Below the pieces are notes generated by a model. It ran no database searches, was not told the DNA's origin, and was given only the letters and a program-made list of their open reading frames with translations. DNA of 28,040 bases from JAUNSR01 sp036655755 (lineage in GTDB: Bacteria; Bacteroidota; Bacteroidia; Bacteroidales; JAUNSR01), in NCBI GenBank assembly GCA_036655755.1, contig JAVVPN010000036.1:1-28040 (forward strand), written 5' to 3'. A program made the position numbers and the translations under genes. This document shows positions 16,085-23,934 of this stretch, piece after piece. Each line of letters opens with the position of its first letter. Positions within the stretch are counted from its first letter, which is position 1.

Positions 16085-18703
16085 TTATAGTTGAGCCAAT
16101 TCAATGATTTTATCAACCCCCTGAGTAAGTCCTTCCGGATTTTTACCACCAGCCTGAGCGAAGTGAGCCTGGCCGCCGCCGCCACCTTGGATTAGTTTGG
16201 CAGCTTCGCGAATCATTTGTGAAGCCTGCATACCGCCTGCTACCAAATCATCACTTAGCATCACTGTCAATAATGGTTTTCCGTTTTCGTGGGTACCGGC
16301 AACAAAGAATAATTTCTCTGTAACCTGTCCGCGTAGCTGGAATGCGATGTTTTTAACCGCTTCAGCCGGAGCTTCTGCTACAAAACGGATCACGGTGACG
16401 CCGTTGATTGTTTCTGCGTTTTTAAGCAATACATCTTTCATAGCTGCCTGTTTCTCTTTGGCAAACTCTTCCATCTGTTTCTTAAGTTCAGCATCCTCCT
16501 CAATCATCTTGCGGATCGCAGCTCCCAAGTTCGGAACATTGTTGAACAAACCACGGATATCTTTCAGGATATCTTGCTGCAGGTCGATCAGATCTTCTGC
16601 TTTTTTAGCTGTTACAGCTTCGATACGACGTACACCGGCTGCTACAGAGCTTTCAGAAACGATACGGATCATACCGATGCTACCGGTTGCCGGAACATGA
16701 GTACCTCCGCAAAGTTCGATTGAATCGCCATATTTGATAACGCGTACATCATCGCCGTATTTTTCGCCGAATAATGCCATCGCACCCAATTCGCGGGCCT
16801 GGTCGATCGGCATGTTGCGGAACTCTTCCAACTGCGCGTTTTCACGAACTTTCTCGTTAGCCATACGCTCTACCTGACGCAATTCTTCGTCTGTCACTTT
16901 CTGGAAGTGAGAGAAGTCGAAACGCAAAGAGTCAGGGCCTACCAACGAACCTTTCTGTTCAACGTGCGATCCCAATACTTCGCGCAATGCAGCGTGTAGC
17001 AAGTGAGTTGCAGAGTGGTTGGCAGCAGATGCTTTACGCGCTTCTTCATTGATACGCGCTGTAAATGTAGCCGTAACATCCGAAGGCAACGCCGTAGCGA
17101 TATGTACACCCAGGTTGTTTTCTTTTTTCGTATTGATGATCTGGATGGTTTCGTTTTCACCAACCAAAACACCGGTGTCACCTACCTGACCACCGCTTTC
17201 TGCATAGAAAGGAGTTTTGTCAAGCACGATCTGATAAAGCGTCTGATTTTTCTGTTTAATCTGACGGTAACGCAGAATCTCGGCATCACAAGATGTTTCG
17301 TCATAACCAACGAAAACAGGATCTCCCTCTTTTACGTTGATCCAGTCGCCTGTTTCAATCGCAGCCGCATTACGTGCACGTTCTTTTTGTTCCTGCATGT
17401 GTTTGTTGAAACCGTCGATATCAACCGTCATCTCATTTTCGCGAAGAATCAATTCGGTAAGGTCTAACGGGAATCCGTAAGTATCGTACAATACGAACGC
17501 GATTTTGCCATCTACCATCTGTTTGCCTTCAGCTTTGGTTTCGGTCATCACTTTATCCAGCATTTTGATCCCTGTTTCAAGGGTACGAAGGAAAGAATCC
17601 TCCTCCTCTTTGATCACTTTCATGATCAGATCCTGCTGAGCGATCAGTTCCGGATAAGCATCGCCCATTGTGTCGATCAATACCGGAATCAATTTATACA
17701 TGAAAGCTTTCTGCTGTCCCAGATAAGTATATCCGTAACGAACCGCACGGCGAAGGATACGACGAATTACGTAACCCGCTTTTGCGTTCGACGGAAGCTG
17801 ACCATCGGTGATAGAGAATGCGATCGTACGGATATGGTCGGCGATTACGCGCATAGCGATATCAGCCTGTGTATTTTCGCCATATTTTTTTCCGCCCATT
17901 TCACCGATAACGGTGATGATCGGCTGGAAAACGTCAGTATCGTAGTTCGATGTCTTACCCTGGATAGCCATACAAAGACGCTCGAATCCCATACCGGTAT
18001 CGATTACTTTTGCAGGAAGACCTTCCAATGAGCTATCGGCCTTACGGTTGTACTGCATGAACACAAGGTTCCAGATTTCGATTACCTGCGGATGGCTTTC
18101 GTTTACCAAAGAACGGCCGTCGATTTGAGCGCGTTCTTCTTCCGAACGAAGGTCGATATGGATTTCAGAACAAGGACCGCAAGGACCTGTATCACCCATT
18201 TCCCAGAAGTTATCTTTACGGTTACCGTTGATAATATGATCGGCAGGAAGGTGTTTTTCCCAGATTGCAGCAGCTTCATTATCGCGCTCCAGTCCTTCGG
18301 GTGCATATCCTTCAAATACGGTTGCGTAAAGGCGCTCCGGATTCAGTTTCAACACATCTACTAGGTATTCCCATGCCCAATCGATAGCTTCGTGCTTGAA
18401 ATAGTCGCCGAACGACCAGTTACCAAGCATCTCAAACATAGTATGGTGATAGGTATCCAGACCCACTTCTTCCAGGTCATTGTGTTTACCACTTACGCGC
18501 AGACACTTCTGAGAGTCGGCTACACGCGGATATTTAATCGGTGCATTTCCCAGAATGATGTCTTTAAACTGGTTCATACCGGCATTGGTAAACATCAGCG
18601 TAGGGTCGTCTTTAATCACCATCGGTGCCGAAGGCACGATCTGGTGTTGTTTCGACGCAAAGAATTGTTTGAATGATTCTCTGAGTTCTTTTGCAGTCAG
18701 CAT
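16085..18703 (-). CDS. alaS: Alanine-tRNA ligase
   Basis: AlaRS charges tRNA-Ala and edits mischarged Ser and Gly. At 872 residues it is full length. The class II catalytic core opens the protein (LRESFKQFFASKQHQIVPSA, then MFTNAGMNQFKD and the tRNA-binding region). The editing domain has the zinc-binding sets HSATH (563-567) and CGGTH (665-669), at almost the same positions as in E. coli. A coiled stretch and a C-Ala domain ending GGGGGQAHFAQAGGKNPEGL complete it. It has a divergent promoter shared with the M23 peptidase gene and a strong terminator downstream, so it is probably monocistronic. Confidence 0.98.
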   Translation of the reverse strand: MLTAKELRESFKQFFASKQHQIVPSAPMVIKDDPTLMFTNAGMNQFKDIILGNAPIKYPRVADSQKCLRVSGKHNDLEEVGLDTYHHTMFEMLGNWSFGDYFKHEAIDWAWEYLVDVLKLNPERLYATVFEGYAPEGLERDNEAAAIWEKHLPADHIINGNRKDNFWEMGDTGPCGPCSEIHIDLRSEEERAQIDGRSLVNESHPQVIEIWNLVFMQYNRKADSSLEGLPAKVIDTGMGFERLCMAIQGKTSNYDTDVFQPIITVIGEMGGKKYGENTQADIAMRVIADHIRTIAFSITDGQLPSNAKAGYVIRRILRRAVRYGYTYLGQQKAFMYKLIPVLIDTMGDAYPELIAQQDLIMKVIKEEEDSFLRTLETGIKMLDKVMTETKAEGKQMVDGKIAFVLYDTYGFPLDLTELILRENEMTVDIDGFNKHMQEQKERARNAAAIETGDWINVKEGDPVFVGYDETSCDAEILRYRQIKQKNQTLYQIVLDKTPFYAESGGQVGDTGVLVGENETIQIINTKKENNLGVHIATALPSDVTATFTARINEEARKASAANHSATHLLHAALREVLGSHVEQKGSLVGPDSLRFDFSHFQKVTDEELRQVERMANEKVRENAQLEEFRNMPIDQARELGAMALFGEKYGDDVRVIKYGDSIELCGGTHVPATGSIGMIRIVSESSVAAGVRRIEAVTAKKAEDLIDLQQDILKDIRGLFNNVPNLGAAIRKMIEEDAELKKQMEEFAKEKQAAMKDVLLKNAETINGVTVIRFVAEAPAEAVKNIAFQLRGQVTEKLFFVAGTHENGKPLLTVMLSDDLVAGGMQASQMIREAAKLIQGGGGGQAHFAQAGGKNPEGLTQGVDKIIELAQL

Positions 18704-18803
18704 ATCTATTTATGTTAATTGAATTATATAATCTTCCGATAATAAATTAGTTCCGGTGGTAGTTGGTACCTCCGGCTACTTCTATTAATAAACTGAAAAA
18801 CAG

Positions 18804-18834
18804 TTTGCAAAAATAACTCAAAATATTATTTTTG
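18804..18834 (+). promoter_or_regulatory. Promoter of the M23 peptidase gene
   Basis: TTTG (18804-18807) and TATTTTTG (18827-18834) with a 19-base spacer are a good fit to the Bacteroidota promoter. The leader would be about 115 nt, with a possible stem from GAGGCT near 18843 and AGCCTC near 18910. Confidence 0.6.
18808..18815 (-). promoter_or_regulatory. -7 promoter box of alaS
   Basis: The minus strand reads TATTTTTG, matching TAnnTTTG, about 105 bases before the alaS ATG. It abuts the -33 element of the oppositely directed promoter at 18804-18807. The leader of about 95 nt could carry control elements, but no T-box or riboswitch fold was recognised in it. Confidence 0.5.
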
Positions 18835-18957
18835 TCGTAACGGGAGGCTGAAAATATTAAAAATCAGTGAGCTGATAAGGAATAATTAACCTCTTTATCC
18901 AGATTACGGAGCCTCTCTTTATCACATTATTGCCCCTGCCTGTCAGGATGAGATTCA

Positions 18958-19929
18958 ATGAGCAAGAAAGCTTTTTACCGCTATAATCCACATACGGAAA
19001 GTTATGAACGTGTATATCCATCACTAAAAGAGCGTTTCTTCTTGGTGTTGCGTCATCTGGTTACCGGTATTTTGCTGGGAGCCGGTGCGTTTATACTTTT
19101 TTCCTATCTGATCGGTTCTCCTTCCGAGCGACGTATTGAAAAGGAGCAGGCTTTGTTATTAAAACAATACGATGTGTTGTCCAAACGTTTGGACGAGGCA
19201 TTGTTGGTGCTGGATGATATTCAGCAGCGCGACGACAACCTTTACAGGGTAATCTTACAGGGTGAACCCATTGCTTCGCGCACACGTAAAGCCGCCTTCG
19301 AAAATGGCAAACGTTACGAAGAACTACTTACGCTGCCCGATGCGAAACTGGTTATTTCCACCACCCGAAAGATGGATTTGCTCGCCCGCCAGTTGTATAT
19401 CCAGTCTAATTCACTCGACGAAATCGTTGAGCTGGGTAAGACCCATGAAGATCAGATCCGCAAAATCCCCGCTATCCAACCCGTACTTAATAAAGACCTC
19501 AAACGAACGGCTTCCGGCTATGGCTGGCGTGTCGATCCCGTATATAAAACCCGTAAATTCCATGAGGGAATGGACTTTTCAGCCCCTATCGGCACCTCTG
19601 TTTTTGCAACAGGCGACGGTACTATCCTGAAAGCCGGATGGCAACAGGGATATGGTAATACGATTGAAATTGACCACGGCTACGGCTATAAAACGGTATA
19701 TGCTCACCTGAATAAGATTAAAGTTCGTAAGGGTGCCCGCATTACCCGAGGTGACGAGATTGGTGAAGTGGGCAATACCGGCAAATCGACCGGGCCGCAT
19801 CTGCACTATGAAGTGCGATTGAAAGGGAAACCAATGAATCCGATGAATTATTATTTCCTCGATCTGACCCCCGAAGAATATGATGCGATGATTCAGATTT
19901 CAACGAATCAGGGACAGGTGATGGACTGA
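18958..19929 (+). CDS. Membrane-anchored M23 family (LytM-type) metallopeptidase
   Basis: A probable peptidoglycan DD-endopeptidase, or an activator of wall hydrolases, facing the periplasm. The 323-residue protein has a cytoplasmic start rich in Tyr and Lys, one membrane segment at about 32-52, a helical coiled-coil-like stretch at about 55-90, and a C-terminal M23 domain from about 185. The zinc ligands and catalytic residues are all present: H202 and D206 (FHEGMDF), H250 (YAHLNK), and H281/H283 (GPHLHYEV), so it should be active rather than degenerate. This architecture is common in Bacteroidota. The start ATG at 18958 follows directly after the leader. A MerR-type gene follows after 56 bases with its own promoter box. 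Confidence 0.92.
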   Translation: MSKKAFYRYNPHTESYERVYPSLKERFFLVLRHLVTGILLGAGAFILFSYLIGSPSERRIEKEQALLLKQYDVLSKRLDEALLVLDDIQQRDDNLYRVILQGEPIASRTRKAAFENGKRYEELLTLPDAKLVISTTRKMDLLARQLYIQSNSLDEIVELGKTHEDQIRKIPAIQPVLNKDLKRTASGYGWRVDPVYKTRKFHEGMDFSAPIGTSVFATGDGTILKAGWQQGYGNTIEIDHGYGYKTVYAHLNKIKVRKGARITRGDEIGEVGNTGKSTGPHLHYEVRLKGKPMNPMNYYFLDLTPEEYDAMIQISTNQGQVMD

Positions 19930-19955
19930 TTCGGTTTTTCTACACGCTTTTTACT

Positions 19956-19963
19956 TAACTTTG
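19956..19963 (+). promoter_or_regulatory. -7 promoter box of the MerR-type gene
   Basis: TAACTTTG matches TAnnTTTG and lies 22 bases before the ATG at 19986, giving a very short leader. Only a T-rich stretch stands at the -33 place. Confidence 0.5.
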
Positions 19964-19985
19964 CATCCGTTAATAAGACGATTAC

Positions 19986-20321
19986 ATGGAAATGGAACAG
20001 GAAACAGATAAACTCTATTATTCGATAGGCGAAGTAGCAGCCCGATTCAAATTAAACGAATCGACTCTTCGTTTTTGGGAAAAAGAATTCGATATCATTA
20101 CGCCCCGCAAAACAGCCAATGGTACCCGGTTTTATACAAAAGAAGATATCGGCAATATTGGATTGATTTACCATTTGCTGAAAGAGAAAGGGATGACCTT
20201 GGCCGGAGCAAAGAAAAAAATCAAGGAGAATAAAGATACCACTGTTAAGAATCATGAGGTGATTGCCCGGCTGAAGGAGATTCGCGCCGAATTACTTGCG
20301 ATTCAAGAGCAGTTGGGATAA
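19986..20321 (+). CDS. MerR-type transcriptional regulator
   Basis: A 111-residue DNA-binding protein. Residues 11-80 form a MerR winged helix-turn-helix: YYSIGEVAARFKLNESTLRF, then WEKEF, the wing TANGTRFYTKEDI, and a second helical part (YHLLKEKGMTLAGAKKKI). The short C-terminal helix (NHEVIARLKEIRAELLAIQE) is the dimerisation coil. There is no effector domain and no cysteine for metal sensing, so what it senses, if anything, is unknown. Single-gene MerR proteins of this short type sit beside M23 peptidase genes in Bacteroidales as far as I recall, but the target genes are not evident here. Confidence 0.88.
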   Translation: MEMEQETDKLYYSIGEVAARFKLNESTLRFWEKEFDIITPRKTANGTRFYTKEDIGNIGLIYHLLKEKGMTLAGAKKKIKENKDTTVKNHEVIARLKEIRAELLAIQEQLG

Positions 20322-20339
20322 ACGATCCGGTCAGGGGTA

Positions 20340-21380
20340 TCAGCGACGCCAGAAAGAGGGGCTCCAGCAGTGTCGATGAGGAATCGTATCGGTCGAGGCA
20401 AGCGTGCCACTCTGATCATGCGGAAGAATACCAAGATCGAACAAAACAGCTCCCAGTTGCTGATCCTCTTGTTCCGGAAGCCAGAATCCGGAAGATTGCA
20501 CTTCCCTCAGTTGAGTACCCGAAAGAGTATCGGTAATCATGATTTCAGGATTGATTTCATCCGGAATAAAGAGTCTTAACTCAAAAAAATCTTCTCCTCG
20601 GATTATGTCGGGCAGCATGATTGTTGTTTTTACATCTTGCACGAATATTTGCTCCTCAATCGGTACCGGTTGCATCACTCCGTTTCTTTCTACCAGTTTG
20701 TTTAGCATTAGTTTCCCCATAATCCGGGGGGCGATATTGTCCCCGGCTTGAGCATTGATTGAGTTGCATATCAGAAAAGAGAGCAACCGGTCTGATTCGG
20801 ATGGCTGTTTCCAGCATGTATATCCAAAACAAGCGGGTTCCTCCAACCATGCATTAAACAAATTAACCGGAATCTGTGTGATATTGTTTAGGCTGAGCTC
20901 CGGAGAAAGCTCGATGAAATCGGGTAGTTCCTGCGCTTCATAATTGCGCGTTTCTTTTTTGCAGCCGGCTGTTACCGAAGCATAGATCGGATGTGTAAAA
21001 TCATCCTGGTTGAAAATCATTACTTTCTGAAGGGTATGCGCCTGCATTCCCGGATTAATCATCCGCAATGTATCGGTAATCCATTTGGAAGGACTTACCG
21101 GATACACCCGCGTAACGTATTCGCGTATCTTGTTCGTATCGTTAAACAGGCATATCTCAATTACCCCCCGATAATACTCCCGGCATGCCGTATCCATCGT
21201 AAATGGTATTGTGGCCGAATCATCCATTGCCGGCGAAAGCTGATTCTCTTGTAAGTTTAGCTCAAAAACAACACCCATTTGTTGCTGCTCAAGCCGTGTC
21301 CGGTCTTCCGGTGTACAAGCTATACACAGGGTAATGAGCAACAGAAACGCCGCAATTGTTTTGAATGACTCTGATTTCAT
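20340..21380 (-). CDS. Predicted lipoprotein of unknown function
   Basis: Not recognised. The 346-residue product starts with a hydrophobic signal and a lipobox-like end (LLLITLCIACTP, C22 the likely lipidated residue), so it should be anchored in the envelope. The mature part is acidic-to-neutral, beta-rich by eye, with several cysteines (for example in ACFGYTCWKQ) and no catalytic motif that I can name. The ending HRHCWSPSFWRR is unusual in being basic and aromatic. It follows the RelA/SpoT homologue on the same strand with a 63-base gap and no clear promoter box, so read-through from that gene is likely. Its 3' end faces the MerR gene only 18 bases away. Confidence 0.75.
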   Translation of the reverse strand: MKSESFKTIAAFLLLITLCIACTPEDRTRLEQQQMGVVFELNLQENQLSPAMDDSATIPFTMDTACREYYRGVIEICLFNDTNKIREYVTRVYPVSPSKWITDTLRMINPGMQAHTLQKVMIFNQDDFTHPIYASVTAGCKKETRNYEAQELPDFIELSPELSLNNITQIPVNLFNAWLEEPACFGYTCWKQPSESDRLLSFLICNSINAQAGDNIAPRIMGKLMLNKLVERNGVMQPVPIEEQIFVQDVKTTIMLPDIIRGEDFFELRLFIPDEINPEIMITDTLSGTQLREVQSSGFWLPEQEDQQLGAVLFDLGILPHDQSGTLASTDTIPHRHCWSPSFWRR

Positions 21381-21443
21381 AAGTGTATGAGATAAGAAAT
21401 ACGTCTTTCTAATAACACTTTTCGGGTACGAAAGGTTTCGTGC

Positions 21444-23687
21444 TTATTCGTTGATTCGGTTTGCTGTTTTTACCTGCTTAATCTGTTTCAATGAATTGCA
21501 CAGCGTTTCCACTTCATTTACGTCGTGCACCAATAGGGTCAGATACCCTTCAAAGATACCGTCGCTCGCATTGATATTCAGTTTCCGGATGTTTACCGAC
21601 AGATTGTCCGAAATCACTTTGGTAATCTGATTCAATACACCTACACTATCAATTCCTTTAATCAGAATGGTTGCGGCAAACGACTGTTCGTTGTGTTCAG
21701 CCCATTGTGCCGAAATAATACGGGGGCCGAAACTGCTTTTCAGCTTTGTGGCCAGCGGACACGACCGTTTATGTACGACTACCGTTTCGTTATCATTGAT
21801 ATATCCCAATACATCATCTCCCGGAATCGGTTTGCAACAAGCTGCCAAAGAATAATTCTTCTTCCCGTTTATATCGCGTAGGATATAGGTTTCCTTTCGG
21901 TTGATTTTATTTACCGGTGTCGTCGTCGGATTCGGCTCCGGTTTAGCCTCCTCTTTTTTACCGAACGACATCTTCCAATAGCGGAGTAGTTTGTTTTCAG
22001 TACGCTCTTTCAGTAACTTCTTCAAAGAATCGTCTGTTTCAATCTCTCCGTTAGCTATTTTCAGAAATAAATCTTCTTTTTTGTTGAGGCAGAAATGTCC
22101 GAGCAGACGCCCGATATTCTGAGTGGTAATATCCAGATCGTTCTTTTCGAAAAACTCTTTCAGTTTGTTCTCGCCTGTAAGTATTCTGTTGCGCTTTTCT
22201 CTGCGTAAATAGGCTATCAGTTTGGTTTTTCCTTTGGCCGTGTTTACGTACGTAATCCATTCGGACGACGGAGTCTGGTTGCGCGAAGTCAATATCTCCA
22301 CCTGGTCTCCGCTTTGCAAAGGTTGGCTAAGCGGCACAAGTTTATGATTGACCTTTGCGGCAATAGCCTGCAGGCCGATATTGGTATGAAGCGAGAAAGC
22401 AAAGTCGAGGGCAGTGGCATCTTTGGGAAGTGTTTTAAGATCCCCTTTCGGTGTAAATACAAAAATTTCAGATGCAAACAGGTTCAGTTTGATTGTGTCG
22501 AGAAAATCGAGTGCGTTTGGTTCAGGGTTTTCAAGAATCTCTTTAATGGTTTTCAGCCATTTGTCGAGTTCCGATTCTTCGTCTGTTTCCCCGGCCTTAT
22601 ATTTCCAGTGAGCCGCAAATCCGCGTTCCGCAATATCATCCATCTTTTCACTTCGTATCTGTACCTCGATCCAGTTACCGTCGGGACCCATTACGGTGAT
22701 ATGAAGCGCCTGATATCCGTTTGCTTTCGGACGGCTTACCCAATCGCGGATTCGTTCGGGATGGAGTTTGTAGATATCCGTGATTACCGAATAAATCTTC
22801 CAGCAATCGGTCTTTTCATTCTTGTAATCCTGTGGTTTAAAGATGATGCGTACTGCAAACAGGTCGTACACCTCTTCGAACGGAATGTTTTTTGCCTGCA
22901 TCTTATTCCAAATCGAATAAATCGATTTTATACGGGCTTTCATCTCAAAATCGATGCCGATCGATCGCAGTTTCTCTGCTATCGGAGTGGCGAAATGCTC
23001 GAATAATTTGAGGCGGTTTTCCTCGGTCTCATCAATCTTTTTCTGAATTTCGGCATACTTGTCCGGATGTTCATACTTGAAGCTCAGGTCTTCAAGTTCC
23101 GTTTTGATAGCGAACAATCCGAGGCGATGGGCCAATGGGGCATATATATACAATGTCTCCCCGGCAATCTTGTATTGTTTGCTCGGTAACATTGACCCCA
23201 GCGTACGCATATTGTGCAGGCGGTCGGCTATTTTGATGAGGATCACCCGAATATCTTCGGGCATCGTGAGTAGAAGTTTACGAAAATTCTCCGCCTGGGC
23301 GGATGCTTTGTCTCCGAAGATACCTCCCGAAATCTTGGTCAGGCCCCCTACGATCTGTGCGATTTTCTTGCCGAAAAGCGACTCGATATCCTCCTCCGTA
23401 TAATCGGTGTCCTCTACTACATCATGCAGCAGAGCAGCGCATATAGAGGTCGATCCGAGGCCCATTTCGCGACACACAATGCGTGCCACAGCCAGAGGAT
23501 GCAAAATATAGGGTTCACCCGATCTGCGTTTAATGCCTTTGTGGGCTTCATTTGCAAAATGAAACGCACGTTGTATGATTTCAACTTTCTTGCGGTGGTT
23601 TGAATTCAGGTAATCATCCAGCAAAGCATTAAATTCATTCTCAATCAGCTGGTCATCGGTCAATACGGAATCAGTAACTTCTATCAT
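21444..23687 (-). CDS. Bifunctional (p)ppGpp synthetase/hydrolase, RelA/SpoT family
   Basis: Long Rsh proteins make and degrade the alarmone (p)ppGpp. From the ATG at 23687 the protein has 747 residues. The HD hydrolase is intact: RSGEPYILHP, LLHDVVEDTDYT (H88-D89) and IADRLHNMRTL. The synthetase domain shows IKSIYSIWNKM, RPKANGYQALH and the loop RIRD, the basic type found in bifunctional enzymes rather than the acidic one of RelA. A TGS domain (FVFTPKGDLKTLPKDATALD) and a C-terminal ACT domain follow. A TTG codon at 23702 would add five residues, but GGAGGA seven bases before the ATG and the promoter at 23713 favour the ATG. Confidence 0.95.
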   Translation of the reverse strand: MIEVTDSVLTDDQLIENEFNALLDDYLNSNHRKKVEIIQRAFHFANEAHKGIKRRSGEPYILHPLAVARIVCREMGLGSTSICAALLHDVVEDTDYTEEDIESLFGKKIAQIVGGLTKISGGIFGDKASAQAENFRKLLLTMPEDIRVILIKIADRLHNMRTLGSMLPSKQYKIAGETLYIYAPLAHRLGLFAIKTELEDLSFKYEHPDKYAEIQKKIDETEENRLKLFEHFATPIAEKLRSIGIDFEMKARIKSIYSIWNKMQAKNIPFEEVYDLFAVRIIFKPQDYKNEKTDCWKIYSVITDIYKLHPERIRDWVSRPKANGYQALHITVMGPDGNWIEVQIRSEKMDDIAERGFAAHWKYKAGETDEESELDKWLKTIKEILENPEPNALDFLDTIKLNLFASEIFVFTPKGDLKTLPKDATALDFAFSLHTNIGLQAIAAKVNHKLVPLSQPLQSGDQVEILTSRNQTPSSEWITYVNTAKGKTKLIAYLRREKRNRILTGENKLKEFFEKNDLDITTQNIGRLLGHFCLNKKEDLFLKIANGEIETDDSLKKLLKERTENKLLRYWKMSFGKKEEAKPEPNPTTTPVNKINRKETYILRDINGKKNYSLAACCKPIPGDDVLGYINDNETVVVHKRSCPLATKLKSSFGPRIISAQWAEHNEQSFAATILIKGIDSVGVLNQITKVISDNLSVNIRKLNINASDGIFEGYLTLLVHDVNEVETLCNSLKQIKQVKTANRINE

Positions 23688-23712
23688 AGATTTATCCTCC
23701 AAAAACGAAAGA

Positions 23713-23720
23713 CAAACATA
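23713..23720 (-). promoter_or_regulatory. -7 promoter box and start context of the RelA/SpoT gene
   Basis: The minus strand reads TATGTTTG, an exact TAnnTTTG match. Transcription from it would begin near 23706, leaving about 20 nt before the ATG at 23687, with a Shine-Dalgarno-like GGAGGA in between. This short leader makes the TTG at 23702 an unlikely start. Confidence 0.55.
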
Positions 23721-23734
23721 AGAAAAAAAACTGA

Positions 23735-23914
23735 TTATTTAACCAATGTCCAGAAACTGCGGTGAGGCGAAACCACTTTACCTTCTTCTTTTAATTTTTT
23801 AATCGCCTTATCCACTTCATGAGGGTCCATTCCGCTTGCTTCGGCCAGTTTTTCAATATCCATCGGTTCGTTGGCTTCTTCCAATAATTTCAAAATAACA
23901 TGTGTACGGTCCAT
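23735..23914 (-). CDS. Small winged-helix-like protein, 59 residues
   Basis: This short gene is easily missed. It encodes MDRTHVILKLLEEANEPMDI, then a helix-turn-helix-like stretch (EKLAEASGMDPHEVDKAIKK), and then LKEEGKVVSPHRSFWTLVK before a TAA. The pattern helix, turn, recognition helix, and a basic two-stranded wing is that of a minimal winged-helix domain, as in small DNA-binding or adaptor proteins. It starts 20 bases after the lytic transglycosylase stop, so it is the last gene of that unit, and it stops just before the RelA/SpoT promoter. Coding seems real because the reading frame is fully open with a plausible fold. Its target is unknown. Confidence 0.75.
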   Translation of the reverse strand: MDRTHVILKLLEEANEPMDIEKLAEASGMDPHEVDKAIKKLKEEGKVVSPHRSFWTLVK

Positions 23915-23934
23915 AGCTTGTAGTTGTTATAGAC

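Noticed and set aside
21428..21441. Small ACGAAA/TTTCGT stem after the RelA/SpoT gene
   Set aside because: Only six pairs with a two-base loop and no T-run; too weak to call a terminator.
23688..23702. TTG start five codons upstream for the RelA/SpoT gene
   Set aside because: The GGAGGA sequence lies within this stretch and is well placed for the ATG at 23687.
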